A DNA stretch of 64,000 nucleotides from a bacterium (lineage in GTDB: Bacteria > Vulcanimicrobiota > Vulcanimicrobiia > Vulcanimicrobiales > Vulcanimicrobiaceae). Positions within the stretch are counted from its first letter, which is position 1; the number at the start of each line of letters is the position of its first letter. The stretch spans positions 48,785 through 112,784 of the forward strand of contig JAJYRH010000005.1 of the NCBI GenBank assembly GCA_021794205.1. The letters are read 5' to 3'. Under the pieces are notes generated by a model. The model was not told where the DNA came from. It searched no databases and was given only the letters and a program-made list of their open reading frames with translations. The position numbers and the translations under genes were made by a program. Positions 17,994-27,543 of this stretch are shown piece after piece.

Positions 17994-18868
17994 ATCTCGG
18001 CCTCGTTCTCGCGGCGCTCGCCTTCGTGCTCGCCCCGCAGATCGGGTCCGCGCAGAGCCTTCCGCGCCTCGAGGTCGAGCGCTTTACGATGAGCGCGCGG
18101 CCAGCCTCGCCGACGATCGGTCGCGCCTTCGCGTTGACGATCCTACTGACGGTTCGTGGCAACGTCCGCCGCATCGACAACGTGACCCTCCCGATCCTCT
18201 CGCAATTGGAATTGCGCGGCGACGAGCGTTCGATCCAACACGCGAACGGCGAGAGTATCTATCGCGAAACGCTGACGGTGCGAGCGGCACGTACCGGGGC
18301 GATTCGACTCGCGCCTGCGACGCTCGACGCGATCGACGCACGGACCGGACAGGCGGAGCAATATTCGAGTAATTCGTTGACGATCGTCGTGCGCGGAGGG
18401 GCGTTGCAACCCTTTGCGACGGTCGGGAGCGCGGTTGGGAACCTCGTGCCGATTTTGGATCGCATCGCGTACGTTCTCGGTGCACTCGTCGCCGTCGTCC
18501 TCTTGGCGGCGGCGATCCGATCGCTTCGCCGTCGGCGACGGACGCCCGAGCCCGCGCTCGTGCCGGCCGCGATCGTCGAGCCGCCGGTCGTAGAGCAAAC
18601 GCGTGAGGAACGTTTGCGCGACGCCGCGCTCGTGCTTCGAGCGGAGCCGACCCGCGCGGTCGCGCGCTCGGTCCGAATCGCCGTTCGTTCGCTCGTCGGC
18701 GCGACGGCGAGCGAGACCCTCTCCGATGTGCTCGCGCGCCTGAGCGAGCGAGATCGCGATCTCTCGCCGCTCCTGCGAGCGCTCGAGCGAGCGGCCTTTA
18801 CCACCGACGACGACTTGCAAAACGCCATTCGAACGTGCAACGCTGCGTTCGCGGAGGTTCTATCATGA
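17963..18868 (+). CDS. BatD-like membrane-anchored protein
   Basis: Protein of 301 residues. An N-terminal signal or membrane segment (NLGLVLAALAFVLAPQI) precedes a beta-rich extracytoplasmic domain (about 30-145). A transmembrane helix (about 155-180, YVLGALVAVVLLAAAI) leads to an Arg-rich stop-transfer and a cytoplasmic helical tail. It resembles the BatD or oxygen-tolerance family by topology and neighbours rather than by a sharp motif. The GTG at 17963 overlaps carA by 31 nt and is the only start that keeps the signal segment. The next genes (MoxR, DUF58, VWA) are the usual BatD partners. Confidence 0.72.
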   Translation: MAGPRSLVRINLGLVLAALAFVLAPQIGSAQSLPRLEVERFTMSARPASPTIGRAFALTILLTVRGNVRRIDNVTLPILSQLELRGDERSIQHANGESIYRETLTVRAARTGAIRLAPATLDAIDARTGQAEQYSSNSLTIVVRGGALQPFATVGSAVGNLVPILDRIAYVLGALVAVVLLAAAIRSLRRRRRTPEPALVPAAIVEPPVVEQTREERLRDAALVLRAEPTRAVARSVRIAVRSLVGATASETLSDVLARLSERDRDLSPLLRALERAAFTTDDDLQNAIRTCNAAFAEVLS

Positions 18869-19788
18869 GCGCGACTCCACGCGATGTCGAACGAGCTCTC
18901 AAAAAGACGATCGTCGGGCAGGATGCGGCGATCGAGGGGCTGTTGTTGGCATCGATCGCCGACGGGCACGCGCTTCTCGAGGGGCCGCCGGGTATCGCAA
19001 AGACGCTCGCGTGCCGGGCGCTCGCCGCCTCGCTCGACGCGACGTTCAAGCGCATTCAATTCACTCCGGATCTGCTACCGGCCGATATCGTCGGAACGCG
19101 GATCTTCGACCAACAGAGCTCGCGCTTCGATACCGTGCTCGGACCGATCGTCGCCAATATCGTTCTCGCCGACGAGATCAATCGCGCGCCGGCGAAGGTC
19201 CAGAGCGCGCTGCTCGAAGCGATGCAGGAGCGTCAGGTGACCATCGGCCACGAGACGCATCCGCTCCCCGACCCCTTCGTCGTTCTCGCGACGATGAATC
19301 CGCTCGACAACGACGGTACCTATGCATTGCCGCTCGCGCAGATGGATCGCTTTCTGCTGAAGATCGATCTCGGATATCCGAACGAAGAAGAAGAGCTCGA
19401 GATTCTCGAGCGCTACGCATTCGCGCGGACGCCGCTTCCGCAGCGCGTGGCGACGCTCGACGACCTCCGTGCGTGGCGCGCGGGCGCTCGGGCGGTTCAC
19501 GTCGATAACAAATTACATCGATACGTCGTCGACCTCGTGATGGCGACGCGCAGCTTCTCGCCCTACGTCGCCAATGGTGCGAGCCCGCGCGCGAGCCTCG
19601 CATTGGTCGGTTGCGCGCGCGCTCGTGCGTTTCTCAACGACCGGGCGTACGTGGAGCCCGACGATATTCGCAGCGTCGCTCCGGCCGTACTCCGGCATCG
19701 CATCGCGTTCACGCATCGCCTCTCTTTGGAGGGGATCGCGCCGTCGTCGTGGATCGCCGAAACGATCGCCGGCGTCCGCGTGCCGTGA
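18865..19788 (+). CDS. MoxR-family AAA+ ATPase
   Basis: Chaperone-like ATPase of 307 residues. Walker A is EGPPGIAKT (about residues 40-48), RIQFTPDLLPADIVGTR follows, Walker B is NIVLADEINRAPAKVQSALLEAMQE, and the sensor 1 region is ATMNP. MoxR proteins typically act with VWA-domain proteins to mature or activate partner complexes, and a DUF58 and a VWA gene follow directly. The ATG overlaps the preceding stop (ATGA). Confidence 0.94.
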   Translation: MSATPRDVERALKKTIVGQDAAIEGLLLASIADGHALLEGPPGIAKTLACRALAASLDATFKRIQFTPDLLPADIVGTRIFDQQSSRFDTVLGPIVANIVLADEINRAPAKVQSALLEAMQERQVTIGHETHPLPDPFVVLATMNPLDNDGTYALPLAQMDRFLLKIDLGYPNEEEELEILERYAFARTPLPQRVATLDDLRAWRAGARAVHVDNKLHRYVVDLVMATRSFSPYVANGASPRASLALVGCARARAFLNDRAYVEPDDIRSVAPAVLRHRIAFTHRLSLEGIAPSSWIAETIAGVRVP

Positions 19789-20621
19789 CCCTGCGCGACG
19801 CGCTCCTGCGAGGGCGGAATCGCCCCCGGGTTCTCGGAGGTGGATCGCCGACCACCTCGCGCGGCGACGGCTATGAATTCGTGCAATTGCGCGGCTACCT
19901 CGTCGGCGATGACGTTCGCCGCATCGACTGGGCGGCGACCGCGCGGAGCGGAGCCTTACAGACGCGCGTGATGCTCGAGGACATCGCCTTGATTTTCGGT
20001 GCGATCTGCGACCGTTCGCCCTCGATGCGCCTCGGGCGCCGACGAGCGCTCGCCGACGCCGCCGACGATGCCGTCGCCGCCTGGTTCGGCGCGAGCGGCG
20101 GCGAAGATCGCGCGATCGCGCTACTCTCGCAGGGCCCGGTTCCAGAGCGAGCGCGGCCGGGGCGCTCGGGCGCGGCGCTCGCACGCGAAGCGTTACGCAC
20201 GCAACGAGAAGAGGAATTCGATCCGAACGCGATGTTCGATATCGCGACGGCGACGTTGCCGCGCGGTGCGGCGCTTCTCCTGGTGACCGATGCCGCCGGC
20301 GCCGAACGTAGCGAAGATGCGCGGCTCGCCGAGATCGCCGTGCGCTACGACGCAACGCTCGCGCTGGCGCGCGATCCGTGGCAGAGCGATCTCCCGCTGC
20401 ACGGCTTCGCCCGCCTCGTCGATGTCGAGAGCGGCGAACCGCTCCTGCGCTGGTTCGGTAAGCGCGAACGCGATGCGTATCGACGTGCGAGCCTCGCACG
20501 CGAAGAAGAACTCATGCGCCGCTTCGCTCGCTTCGGCTGGCGAACCGGTATTCTCGAAGAGAGCGATGGAACGGGCGCGCTCGCAGAGGCCTTCCGCATT
20601 CCTCGGGGGGCGCTCGCTTGA
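19785..20621 (+). CDS. DUF58 domain protein of the MoxR/Bat module
   Basis: Protein of 278 residues. The DUF58 signature GYEFVQLRGYLVGDDVRRIDW followed by AATARSGALQTRVMLED lies at about residues 23-60, and a degenerate VWA-like fold follows. Its molecular role is unknown. The GTG overlaps the moxR stop as GTGA and its own stop overlaps the VWA gene as TTGA, so the three products are made in a coupled series. Confidence 0.87.
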   Translation: MTLRDALLRGRNRPRVLGGGSPTTSRGDGYEFVQLRGYLVGDDVRRIDWAATARSGALQTRVMLEDIALIFGAICDRSPSMRLGRRRALADAADDAVAAWFGASGGEDRAIALLSQGPVPERARPGRSGAALAREALRTQREEEFDPNAMFDIATATLPRGAALLLVTDAAGAERSEDARLAEIAVRYDATLALARDPWQSDLPLHGFARLVDVESGEPLLRWFGKRERDAYRRASLAREEELMRRFARFGWRTGILEESDGTGALAEAFRIPRGALA

Positions 20622-21538
20622 GTTTCGGAGCGCCGGGATGGCTCGTCGTTGCGGCGCTGGTGGTCGCGTTCGGACTCTGGTCGCTCCGGCGAATGCAACG
20701 AGTGCGTGACGAACGCGATCTCGCATACTCCGATCTCGCTTTTCTTCGGCGCACGCTCGGCAAGCGCGATCCCGTCGGCTCGTTGCTGCGCGGCGCGTGG
20801 ATCGCCGGCCTCGCGCTCGCCGCACTCGCGCTCGCGCGGCCGCACCTGACGTTGCCGGTGCCGATTCACGACGGCGCAGTCGTGCTCTGCATCGATACCT
20901 CGGGTTCGATGGCATCGACCGATATCGTGCCGACGCGCGCGCTCGCAGCGCGCGCCGCGGCGACGCGTTTCATCCAGGAGATGGCGCGCGGAGAGCGCGT
21001 CGCGATCGTCGCCTTCTCGGGAGCCGCTTCGGTGGTGCAGCCGCTGACGGCGCATCACGCTGCGGCGATCGCAGCGCTCGATACGCTTCCCCCACCGAAC
21101 GGCCCCACCGCGATCGGCGACGCACTCGCGCTCGCCGGTTCGCTGCTCGGGCAACGGGGGCCGCGCACCGTCGTGCTGGTCACCGATGGCGTGAATAACA
21201 CCGGTATCGATCCGCTCGCTGCGGCATCGACGCTCGGCGAGCGCGGCATTCGCGTCGACACCGTCGGCATCGGCACGAATTCGGGCTCGCTGATTCCCGG
21301 GACGAGCGAGGCCGCCGGCATCGACGACGCCGCGTTGCGGGCCTACGCTCGCGCGAGCGGGGGGCGTTTTGTACGCGTCGAGAATGCCTCGGAGTTGCGC
21401 GGAGCGCTCGGCACTTTGGGGCGCGTGACCTCGTTCGAGCGAAAGAGCGTCGAGGTTTCGCTGGCGACGGCGCTGCTCGGAGCGTTGCTGCTCGCACTCG
21501 CCGCATTCGCTGCGGTGGGATTAGGAAGGATATCGTGA
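20618..21538 (+). CDS. BatA-like membrane VWA-domain protein
   Basis: Protein of 306 residues: N-terminal transmembrane helix (about 8-23), second helix (about 57-74), VWA domain (about 86-275) and a C-terminal helix (about 284-303). The metal-ion-dependent adhesion motif is DTSGSMAS at residue 93, with supporting VTDGVNNTG further on. Together with the BatD-like, MoxR and DUF58 proteins it forms an envelope-associated module whose substrate is unknown. The start is TTG in a TTGA overlap. Confidence 0.9.
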   Translation: MSFGAPGWLVVAALVVAFGLWSLRRMQRVRDERDLAYSDLAFLRRTLGKRDPVGSLLRGAWIAGLALAALALARPHLTLPVPIHDGAVVLCIDTSGSMASTDIVPTRALAARAAATRFIQEMARGERVAIVAFSGAASVVQPLTAHHAAAIAALDTLPPPNGPTAIGDALALAGSLLGQRGPRTVVLVTDGVNNTGIDPLAAASTLGERGIRVDTVGIGTNSGSLIPGTSEAAGIDDAALRAYARASGGRFVRVENASELRGALGTLGRVTSFERKSVEVSLATALLGALLLALAAFAAVGLGRIS

Positions 21539-22179
21539 AAGAGATCGTTACGAGCCGTACGCCTTACGAACGGGGAGAACTTCGCGAGAGCGAACTCTCC
21601 GAGGACCCGATCGTTGCCTTGCAGCGTTGGCTCGACGAGGCGTATGCGATGCATCCGCAGATCGTGGAACCCAACGCGATGGCGCTGGCGAGCGTTGGAG
21701 AAGATGGGCGCCCGAGCCTGCGTATCGTGCTCTTGCGCGGCCTCGACGGGCGCGGTCTCCGCTTTTTTACATCGTACGATAGCCGAAAAGGACGAGAATT
21801 GCTCGCGCGTCCGTTCGCCGCTGCGACCTTTTGGTGGGGGGCGCTCGAACGGCAGGTTCGCATCGAAGGCGACGTGCGCCGTACCGACGAGGACGAATCG
21901 GATCTTTATTTCGCCTCGCGGCCGCGCGGTCATCGGCTCGCCGCCTGGGCCTCCGAGCAGAGCGAACCGGTCGAATCTCGCGCCGTCCTCGACGAACGCA
22001 TGGCGCATTTCGAGGAGCGTTTCGCCGATGAAGAGATCGAGCGCCCGCACTCGTGGGGAGGTTTTCTCATCGTCCCGCGCTCGATAGAGTTTTGGCAAGG
22101 GCGACCGAATCGCATGCACGACCGCCTTCTCTACCGACGCGAGCGTGATGGTTGGGCGCGCATCCGGCTTCAGCCGTAA
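21535..22179 (+). CDS. pdxH: Pyridoxamine/pyridoxine 5'-phosphate oxidase
   Basis: FMN enzyme that oxidises pyridoxamine or pyridoxine phosphate to pyridoxal phosphate. The 214 residues match the family: PNAMALASVGEDGRPSLRIV, FFTSYDSRKGRELLARPFAA, FWWGALERQVRIEG, ASRPRGHRLAAWASEQS and the C-terminal EFWQGRPNRMHDRLLY. It starts with GTG overlapping the VWA stop, an unexpected partner for this vitamin enzyme. Confidence 0.96.
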   Translation: MKEIVTSRTPYERGELRESELSEDPIVALQRWLDEAYAMHPQIVEPNAMALASVGEDGRPSLRIVLLRGLDGRGLRFFTSYDSRKGRELLARPFAAATFWWGALERQVRIEGDVRRTDEDESDLYFASRPRGHRLAAWASEQSEPVESRAVLDERMAHFEERFADEEIERPHSWGGFLIVPRSIEFWQGRPNRMHDRLLYRRERDGWARIRLQP

Positions 22180-22244
22180 AACGGAGCATCCTCGGAGCGC
22201 TTCCAGGACTCTCGTGCGTCTGAAGCCAATCCGCCTTCCCTAGC

Positions 22245-25200
22245 ATGCGCCGGAATATTCTTGTCATCGGCTCCGGACCGATCGTGATCGGTCAGGCCGC
22301 GGAGTTCGATTACGCAGGGGTTCAGGCGTGTCGCGCCCTTCGAGAGGAAGGGCATCGCGTCGTTCTCGTCAACTCGAACCCGGCGACGATCATGACCGAT
22401 CCGGAGATCGCCGATGCGGTCTATCTCGAGCCGCTCACGTTGGAATCGGTGAGCGCGGTGATCGAACTCGAACGTCCCGATGCGCTCCTCCCGACGCTCG
22501 GTGGCCAGACCGGCCTCAACCTCGCCGTCGCACTCGACGATGCCGGCGTCTTGAAGCGCTTCGGGGTCGAGTTGCTCGGTACGCCGATTGCGACGATCAA
22601 ACTCGCCGAAGATCGCGAACTCTTCAAAGAAAAAATGATCGAAATCGGCGAGCCCGTCGCGCGAAGCGTGGTCGTTACCGAGATCGAACAAGGGTTGGCC
22701 TTTGCTATCGAAGCGGGCTATCCGCTCGTCGTTCGCCCCGCCTATACGCTGGGCGGTACCGGCGGTGGAATCGTGCGCAACGAGCGCGAGCTACGCGAGA
22801 CGCTCGCCTCGGGGCTCGCCGCGAGTATGATCCATCAGGCGCTCCTCGAGGTCTCGTTGCTCGGCTGGAAAGAGGTCGAGTACGAAGTCCTTCGCGATGC
22901 ATCCGACGATTGCATCATCGTCTGCAACATGGAGAACTTCGACCCGGTAGGGGTGCACACTGGCGACTCGATCGTCATCGCCCCATCGCAGACGCTCTCC
23001 GATAGCGAATATCAAATGTTGCGCACGTCGAGCCTGAACGTCATTCGTGCCCTCGACGTTCAAGGTGGATGCAACATTCAATTCGCCCTGCATCCGACGA
23101 GCAACGAATACGCGATTATCGAAGTCAATCCGCGCGTCTCGCGCTCCTCGGCATTGGCGAGTAAAGCGACGGGCTATCCGATCGCGAAAATCTCGACGCG
23201 CATCGCTTTGGGGCAGCGGCTGCAGGATATTCCCAACCCGGTTACCGGCGTCACCAAGGCGGCCTACGAACCGACGCTCGATTACGTCGTTGTAAAAATT
23301 CCGCGGTGGCCCTTCGATAAGTTTCCGCTCGCCGATACCCTGCTCGGAACGCAGATGAAATCGACCGGTGAGGCGATGGGCATCGGTCGGACCTTCGCCG
23401 CCGGACTCCTAAAGGCGATACGCGGCCTCGATATCGGCCGCGAGACGTTAACCGGCGGGGCGATGCGCGAATGGAGCGACGATCAATTGATGGCCGTCGT
23501 GGAGAATCCAACGCACGAACGACTCTTTGCGGTCGCCGAGTTGCTGCGACGCAGTAGCGACCGGAGCGCCTGCGTCGAACGGCTGCATGCGGCGAGTACG
23601 ATCGATCGGTTTTGGCTCGACGAAGTCGCCGAACTCGTCGCGCTCGAGCGCCGCTTACACGAACGCCGCGATCCTGCGGATATCGATCGCGCGTTCCGCT
23701 ACGGCTACTCATCGCGTGGTATCCGTTCTCTCACTGGGGGTGCCGAGCGGCCGACCGGCCCGCCTGCGGCGTTTCGTATGGTCGATACCGCCGCTGCGGA
23801 GTTTCCCGCGCGCTCGCCGTACTATTATCTCTCGCGCGGCGAGAGCGACGAGATGCGTCCGGCGGGGCGAGAAGCCGTGGTCGTCGTGGGGAGCGGCCCG
23901 ATTCGCATCGGGCAGGGAATCGAATTCGATTATAGTTGCGTGCACGCCGCGTGGGCGCTGCGCGAAGCGGGGCTCGCCCCGGTCGTCGTCAACAATAATC
24001 CCGAGACGGTTTCGACGGATTTCGATATCTCCGACGTCCTCGTTTTCGAACCTCCGGGTGCCGATGAAGTGGAGGCCGCCTATCGCTCGACCGGCGCGCG
24101 CGGCGTGATGTTGGCCTTCGGAGGACAGACCGCGATCTCGCTCGCTGCGGAGTTAACCGAGCGCGGCGTACCGATCGTCGGAAGCGACCGCGCGACCTTA
24201 GATATGGCGGAGGATCGCGAGCAGTTCGACGCGGCCCTCGCGCGATTGGGCGTCGCCCGCCCCGAAGGGCGTGCCGCGCGAAGCTTTCGCCAGGCGCGCG
24301 CGATCGCGCGCGAACTCGGCTTCCCGGTGTTAGTTCGCCCGTCGTTCGTGCTCGGCGGTCGCGCGATGGAGATCGTGTATAACGAGGGGCAACTCGCCTC
24401 CTACGTGGAGTCCGCGCCGCCGATCGCCGCCGACGCGCCGCTGCTCGTCGATCGTTATCTCGAAGGGCTCGAAGTCGAACTCGATGCCGTTTTCGATGGT
24501 GAAGATATTTTGATTCCGGGAATCTTCGAACATATCGAGCGCGCCGGCATACATTCCGGCGATTCCATCTCGGTCTATCCCGCGCCCTCGCTCGACGACG
24601 CGATGGAGCGACACATTACCGAGGTCACGCGTTCGATCGCCAAAGAATTAGGCGTGCGCGGTTCGATCAATATCCAGTTCGTCATTCACCGAGGCAAACT
24701 CTATATTATCGAGGCGAATCCGCGCGCCTCGCGCACGGTGCCGATCATTCAGAAAGCGACGGGTATCAATCTCACCGCCGCCGCGACGCGTATCGCCCTC
24801 GGGGAGCGGCTCGCCGATCTCCCATACGGGACCGGGCTGCGCCCGCGGTCGCCGTTCACGGTCGTAAAAGTTCCAGTCTTCTCGTTTGCGAAAATGCGCG
24901 GGGTCGAGACGATTCTCGGCCCGGAGATGAAATCGACCGGCGAAGTGTTGGGGATCGACGCGAACTTTGCCGGGGCGCTCCGCAAAGGCTTCCTGGGGGC
25001 CGGTATCGCGTTGCCGGAGCGCGGGGGGCGTATCTTGGTATCGATCGCCGACGAGGAGAAGGAGCGCGCCGTGCCGATCATGCGCCGCTACGCCGAGATG
25101 GGGCATCGATTGATCGCGACCGACGGAACCCAGCGCGTGCTTGCCGCTGCGGGCATCGCCTGCGAGCGCATCAATAAAATCGTGGAAGGGAGCCCGCACG

Positions 25201-25427
25201 TGCTCGACGCGATCGCCTCGCGTAGCGTCGACCTGGTGATCAACGACGCGAAGGGCGCGCGGGAGGTCTCCGATGCTTACAAGATTCGGCGCGGCTCGGT
25301 CGAAGCCAGTATAGCGTGTCTGACCAGTCTCGATACCGCCCGAGCCCTGGCGGAGGCCCTCGCAAATACGGCGGGGCCGCCGTGCAGTCTCCATCGCTAT
25401 CTCGCGTCGGTGACGGCGAGAGCGTAG
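22245..25427 (+). CDS. carB: Carbamoyl-phosphate synthase large subunit
   Basis: Makes carbamoyl phosphate from bicarbonate, ammonia and two ATP for pyrimidines and arginine. The 1060 residues contain two tandem ATP-grasp halves: MRRNILVIGSGPIVIGQAAE opens the first, and VVVGSGPIRIGQGIEFDYSC opens the second (about residue 545). The C-terminal MGS-like allosteric domain carries LIATDGTQRVLAAAGI. Both halves keep their NPRxSRSS or NPRASRT metal-site motifs. It stands apart from carA, with 65 bp of unmarked sequence between pdxH and its ATG. Confidence 0.98.
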   Translation: MRRNILVIGSGPIVIGQAAEFDYAGVQACRALREEGHRVVLVNSNPATIMTDPEIADAVYLEPLTLESVSAVIELERPDALLPTLGGQTGLNLAVALDDAGVLKRFGVELLGTPIATIKLAEDRELFKEKMIEIGEPVARSVVVTEIEQGLAFAIEAGYPLVVRPAYTLGGTGGGIVRNERELRETLASGLAASMIHQALLEVSLLGWKEVEYEVLRDASDDCIIVCNMENFDPVGVHTGDSIVIAPSQTLSDSEYQMLRTSSLNVIRALDVQGGCNIQFALHPTSNEYAIIEVNPRVSRSSALASKATGYPIAKISTRIALGQRLQDIPNPVTGVTKAAYEPTLDYVVVKIPRWPFDKFPLADTLLGTQMKSTGEAMGIGRTFAAGLLKAIRGLDIGRETLTGGAMREWSDDQLMAVVENPTHERLFAVAELLRRSSDRSACVERLHAASTIDRFWLDEVAELVALERRLHERRDPADIDRAFRYGYSSRGIRSLTGGAERPTGPPAAFRMVDTAAAEFPARSPYYYLSRGESDEMRPAGREAVVVVGSGPIRIGQGIEFDYSCVHAAWALREAGLAPVVVNNNPETVSTDFDISDVLVFEPPGADEVEAAYRSTGARGVMLAFGGQTAISLAAELTERGVPIVGSDRATLDMAEDREQFDAALARLGVARPEGRAARSFRQARAIARELGFPVLVRPSFVLGGRAMEIVYNEGQLASYVESAPPIAADAPLLVDRYLEGLEVELDAVFDGEDILIPGIFEHIERAGIHSGDSISVYPAPSLDDAMERHITEVTRSIAKELGVRGSINIQFVIHRGKLYIIEANPRASRTVPIIQKATGINLTAAATRIALGERLADLPYGTGLRPRSPFTVVKVPVFSFAKMRGVETILGPEMKSTGEVLGIDANFAGALRKGFLGAGIALPERGGRILVSIADEEKERAVPIMRRYAEMGHRLIATDGTQRVLAAAGIACERINKIVEGSPHVLDAIASRSVDLVINDAKGAREVSDAYKIRRGSVEASIACLTSLDTARALAEALANTAGPPCSLHRYLASVTARA

Positions 25428-26143
25428 CCGATCGGCCGGCCGGGATCGTCGTTCTCGGCGGAAACGGGAGCACGCTCGCGTTCACCAACAGTCTCCTCCC
25501 CGAAGGAAGAACGATCGTCGCTCGCCTGGTCCCGGTCGCGGTGACGCCGATCGATACCGCGGTCGGCGATACGTGGCAGAACGTCGGTATCGCGCCCGAC
25601 GATCTCTTGCATTGGATCGATCGCACCTTCCCGGCGGAGGACGAGAGCGCGTTCGTCGCCTCGCTGCACGATCTCGATCTGCTCGCGCGCGTCGGGTGGA
25701 ACGCTCCCCTACCGGCAAATCTCAACGAAGCAGAGCTCATCAACGTCGAGGATCTTCCCCCCGATATCGTCGAGGCGATCGAGAGCGGTCCCGTGCCGAT
25801 CGTTCCGTGCGCGGTCTGTCGCCGGCTCTGCGTCCGCGGCGATTTCCGCTGGAGCGAGCGCGAACTCTGTGCGTGGGATTATCACCATCAGGTCTTCGGA
25901 CGCCGAGGTCCGTGGCGCAACGGCGCCTACGACGAGCGGCATTACGATACGCTTCCGCGTTGCGGTTTCGTTGCCCCGGCGCTGCTCGAGGAGCTTGGAG
26001 TCGAGATCTTAGCATCGTTCTACGATTGTCGCGAAGAACTCGTGCGATCGTTGATCGGACAGATTCTCGATTCCGAGAGCGAGCGTTCGCATATCGCCGT
26101 TCGCGTCGATTCCGGTTTCGTCATCCTTCGCGAGCGCGCGTGA
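25382..26143 (+). CDS. Uncharacterised Cys-rich protein
   Basis: I do not recognise this 253-residue protein. A globular N-terminal half (VVLGGNGSTLAFTNSLLPEG, about 22-41) precedes a cluster of cysteines. PCAVCRRLCVRGDF and ELCAWDYHHQVFG (about 140-178) could form a zinc-ribbon-like site; more Cys follow in LPRCGF and YDCREE. No membrane helix is evident. The GTG at 25382 overlaps the end of carB by 46 nt and is the best available start. Its stop overlaps the PBP gene (GTGA), so it leads the cell-wall/recombination gene chain. Confidence 0.6.
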   Translation: MQSPSLSRVGDGESVADRPAGIVVLGGNGSTLAFTNSLLPEGRTIVARLVPVAVTPIDTAVGDTWQNVGIAPDDLLHWIDRTFPAEDESAFVASLHDLDLLARVGWNAPLPANLNEAELINVEDLPPDIVEAIESGPVPIVPCAVCRRLCVRGDFRWSERELCAWDYHHQVFGRRGPWRNGAYDERHYDTLPRCGFVAPALLEELGVEILASFYDCREELVRSLIGQILDSESERSHIAVRVDSGFVILRERA

Positions 26144-27543
26144 ACCAACGCTCCCTCGGGCGCATTTCGGCGCTCTTTACGGTGCTCTTTCTCGCACTGG
26201 TCGCGCGCTTCGCGTGGCTGCAACTCGTGGACGCGCCGCGGATATCGGCGAATCGTTCGAATCCGCGACGGAGTTTGATCGCCGTAGGTCGAGGCCGGAT
26301 TCTCGCTGCCGACGGAAGCGTTCTCGCCGCAACCGACGGCACGCGGCGCATCTATCCGATGGGCTCGGCGCTCGCGCAAGTGGTTGGGTATGCATCGCGT
26401 CGGTATGGAACCGCCGGGCTGGAGCGTGCGTACGACGCATTACTCGCCGAGCCGGCGTTCTCGGCGAACCCCATCGAGCAGATCCGCGATTTTGCGGCAT
26501 CCTTCGGGCGCGTCGCGACGCAGTCGGGGGATGATTTAGTGACGACGATCCAGCCGAAAATCGAACGGCGATTGGCGACGTTGCTCGCACGGCACGCTCG
26601 GGCCGCAGGGGTCGTGCTCGATCCGCGCAACGGCGCCGTCCTCGCCATTGCGAGCGTTCCGAGTTTCGATCCCAATACGATGGACACGACCTTCTCGCGC
26701 GCCCTCCACGCGAAGGATAGTCCGCTGCTCGACCGCGCGCTCGAAGGGCTCTACCCGCCGGGCTCGACGTTTAAAATGCTCACGGCGTCGGCTGCGATCG
26801 ATAGCGGTAGCGTCGGCATGCACGATGTTTTTCAGGATCCGGGATACCTCATGATCGGGAAGGCACGCTTGCACGATAACGATTATGAGGCGACCGGCGC
26901 GGGAACGATCGTGAAAGCCTTCGCGCTCTCCAGCAACGTGGACTTCGCGCAGATCGTCTTGCGAACCGGCGCGCCGACGTTCTATCGCTATCTGCGACGT
27001 TATGGCGTCGGCGACTCGCTCGATTTCCAACTGCCGACGGCGCGCGCCTACGTCCCGCCGGAATCGCATATCTGGGCCGGGGAGCTCGCGCAGATGGGCT
27101 TCGGGCAGGGAGCGCTTCTGGTCACGCCGATGCAGATTGCGACGATTGCGGCGACCATTGCGAACGGCGGCGTCGAGGAACGACCCTTCATCGTTCGAGC
27201 GATCGAACGCCGAGGGCATCTCCTGACGCGCACGCCGGTCGGGCCGCTGGGCAGCCCGGTATCGGCGGAGACGGCGGCGAAGGTTACTACGATGATGGAA
27301 GCCGTGGTGGCATGGGGCACCGGGACGACCGCCCAGTTGCCGGGGGTCACCGTCGCCGGGAAGACCGGGACGGCGACGAACCCGCACGGCGCGCCCGACT
27401 CGTGGTTCGTCTGCTTCGCGCCGGCGCAGTCGCCGCGAATCGTGGTGGCGATCGTCGTTGAAAACGCGGGATACGGAGCGACCGTCGCGGCGCCGATCGC
27501 GCGCGATGTTCTCGCGGAAGCGCTCACGGTAATAACGAAATGA
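26140..27543 (+). CDS. Class B penicillin-binding protein (transpeptidase)
   Basis: Peptidoglycan transpeptidase of 467 residues, anchored by an N-terminal helix (about 8-28). The three active-site motifs are intact: STFK with Ser209, SSN at 264-266, and KTG at 408-410. The N-terminal dimerisation region is short, as in PbpA-like elongation or sporulation enzymes, and the order PBP-PASTA kinase matches pbpA-pknB of actinobacteria. Likely substrate is lipid II-derived glycan in the periplasm. Its GTG and stop both overlap neighbours (GTGA, ATGA). Confidence 0.94.
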   Translation: MNQRSLGRISALFTVLFLALVARFAWLQLVDAPRISANRSNPRRSLIAVGRGRILAADGSVLAATDGTRRIYPMGSALAQVVGYASRRYGTAGLERAYDALLAEPAFSANPIEQIRDFAASFGRVATQSGDDLVTTIQPKIERRLATLLARHARAAGVVLDPRNGAVLAIASVPSFDPNTMDTTFSRALHAKDSPLLDRALEGLYPPGSTFKMLTASAAIDSGSVGMHDVFQDPGYLMIGKARLHDNDYEATGAGTIVKAFALSSNVDFAQIVLRTGAPTFYRYLRRYGVGDSLDFQLPTARAYVPPESHIWAGELAQMGFGQGALLVTPMQIATIAATIANGGVEERPFIVRAIERRGHLLTRTPVGPLGSPVSAETAAKVTTMMEAVVAWGTGTTAQLPGVTVAGKTGTATNPHGAPDSWFVCFAPAQSPRIVVAIVVENAGYGATVAAPIARDVLAEALTVITK

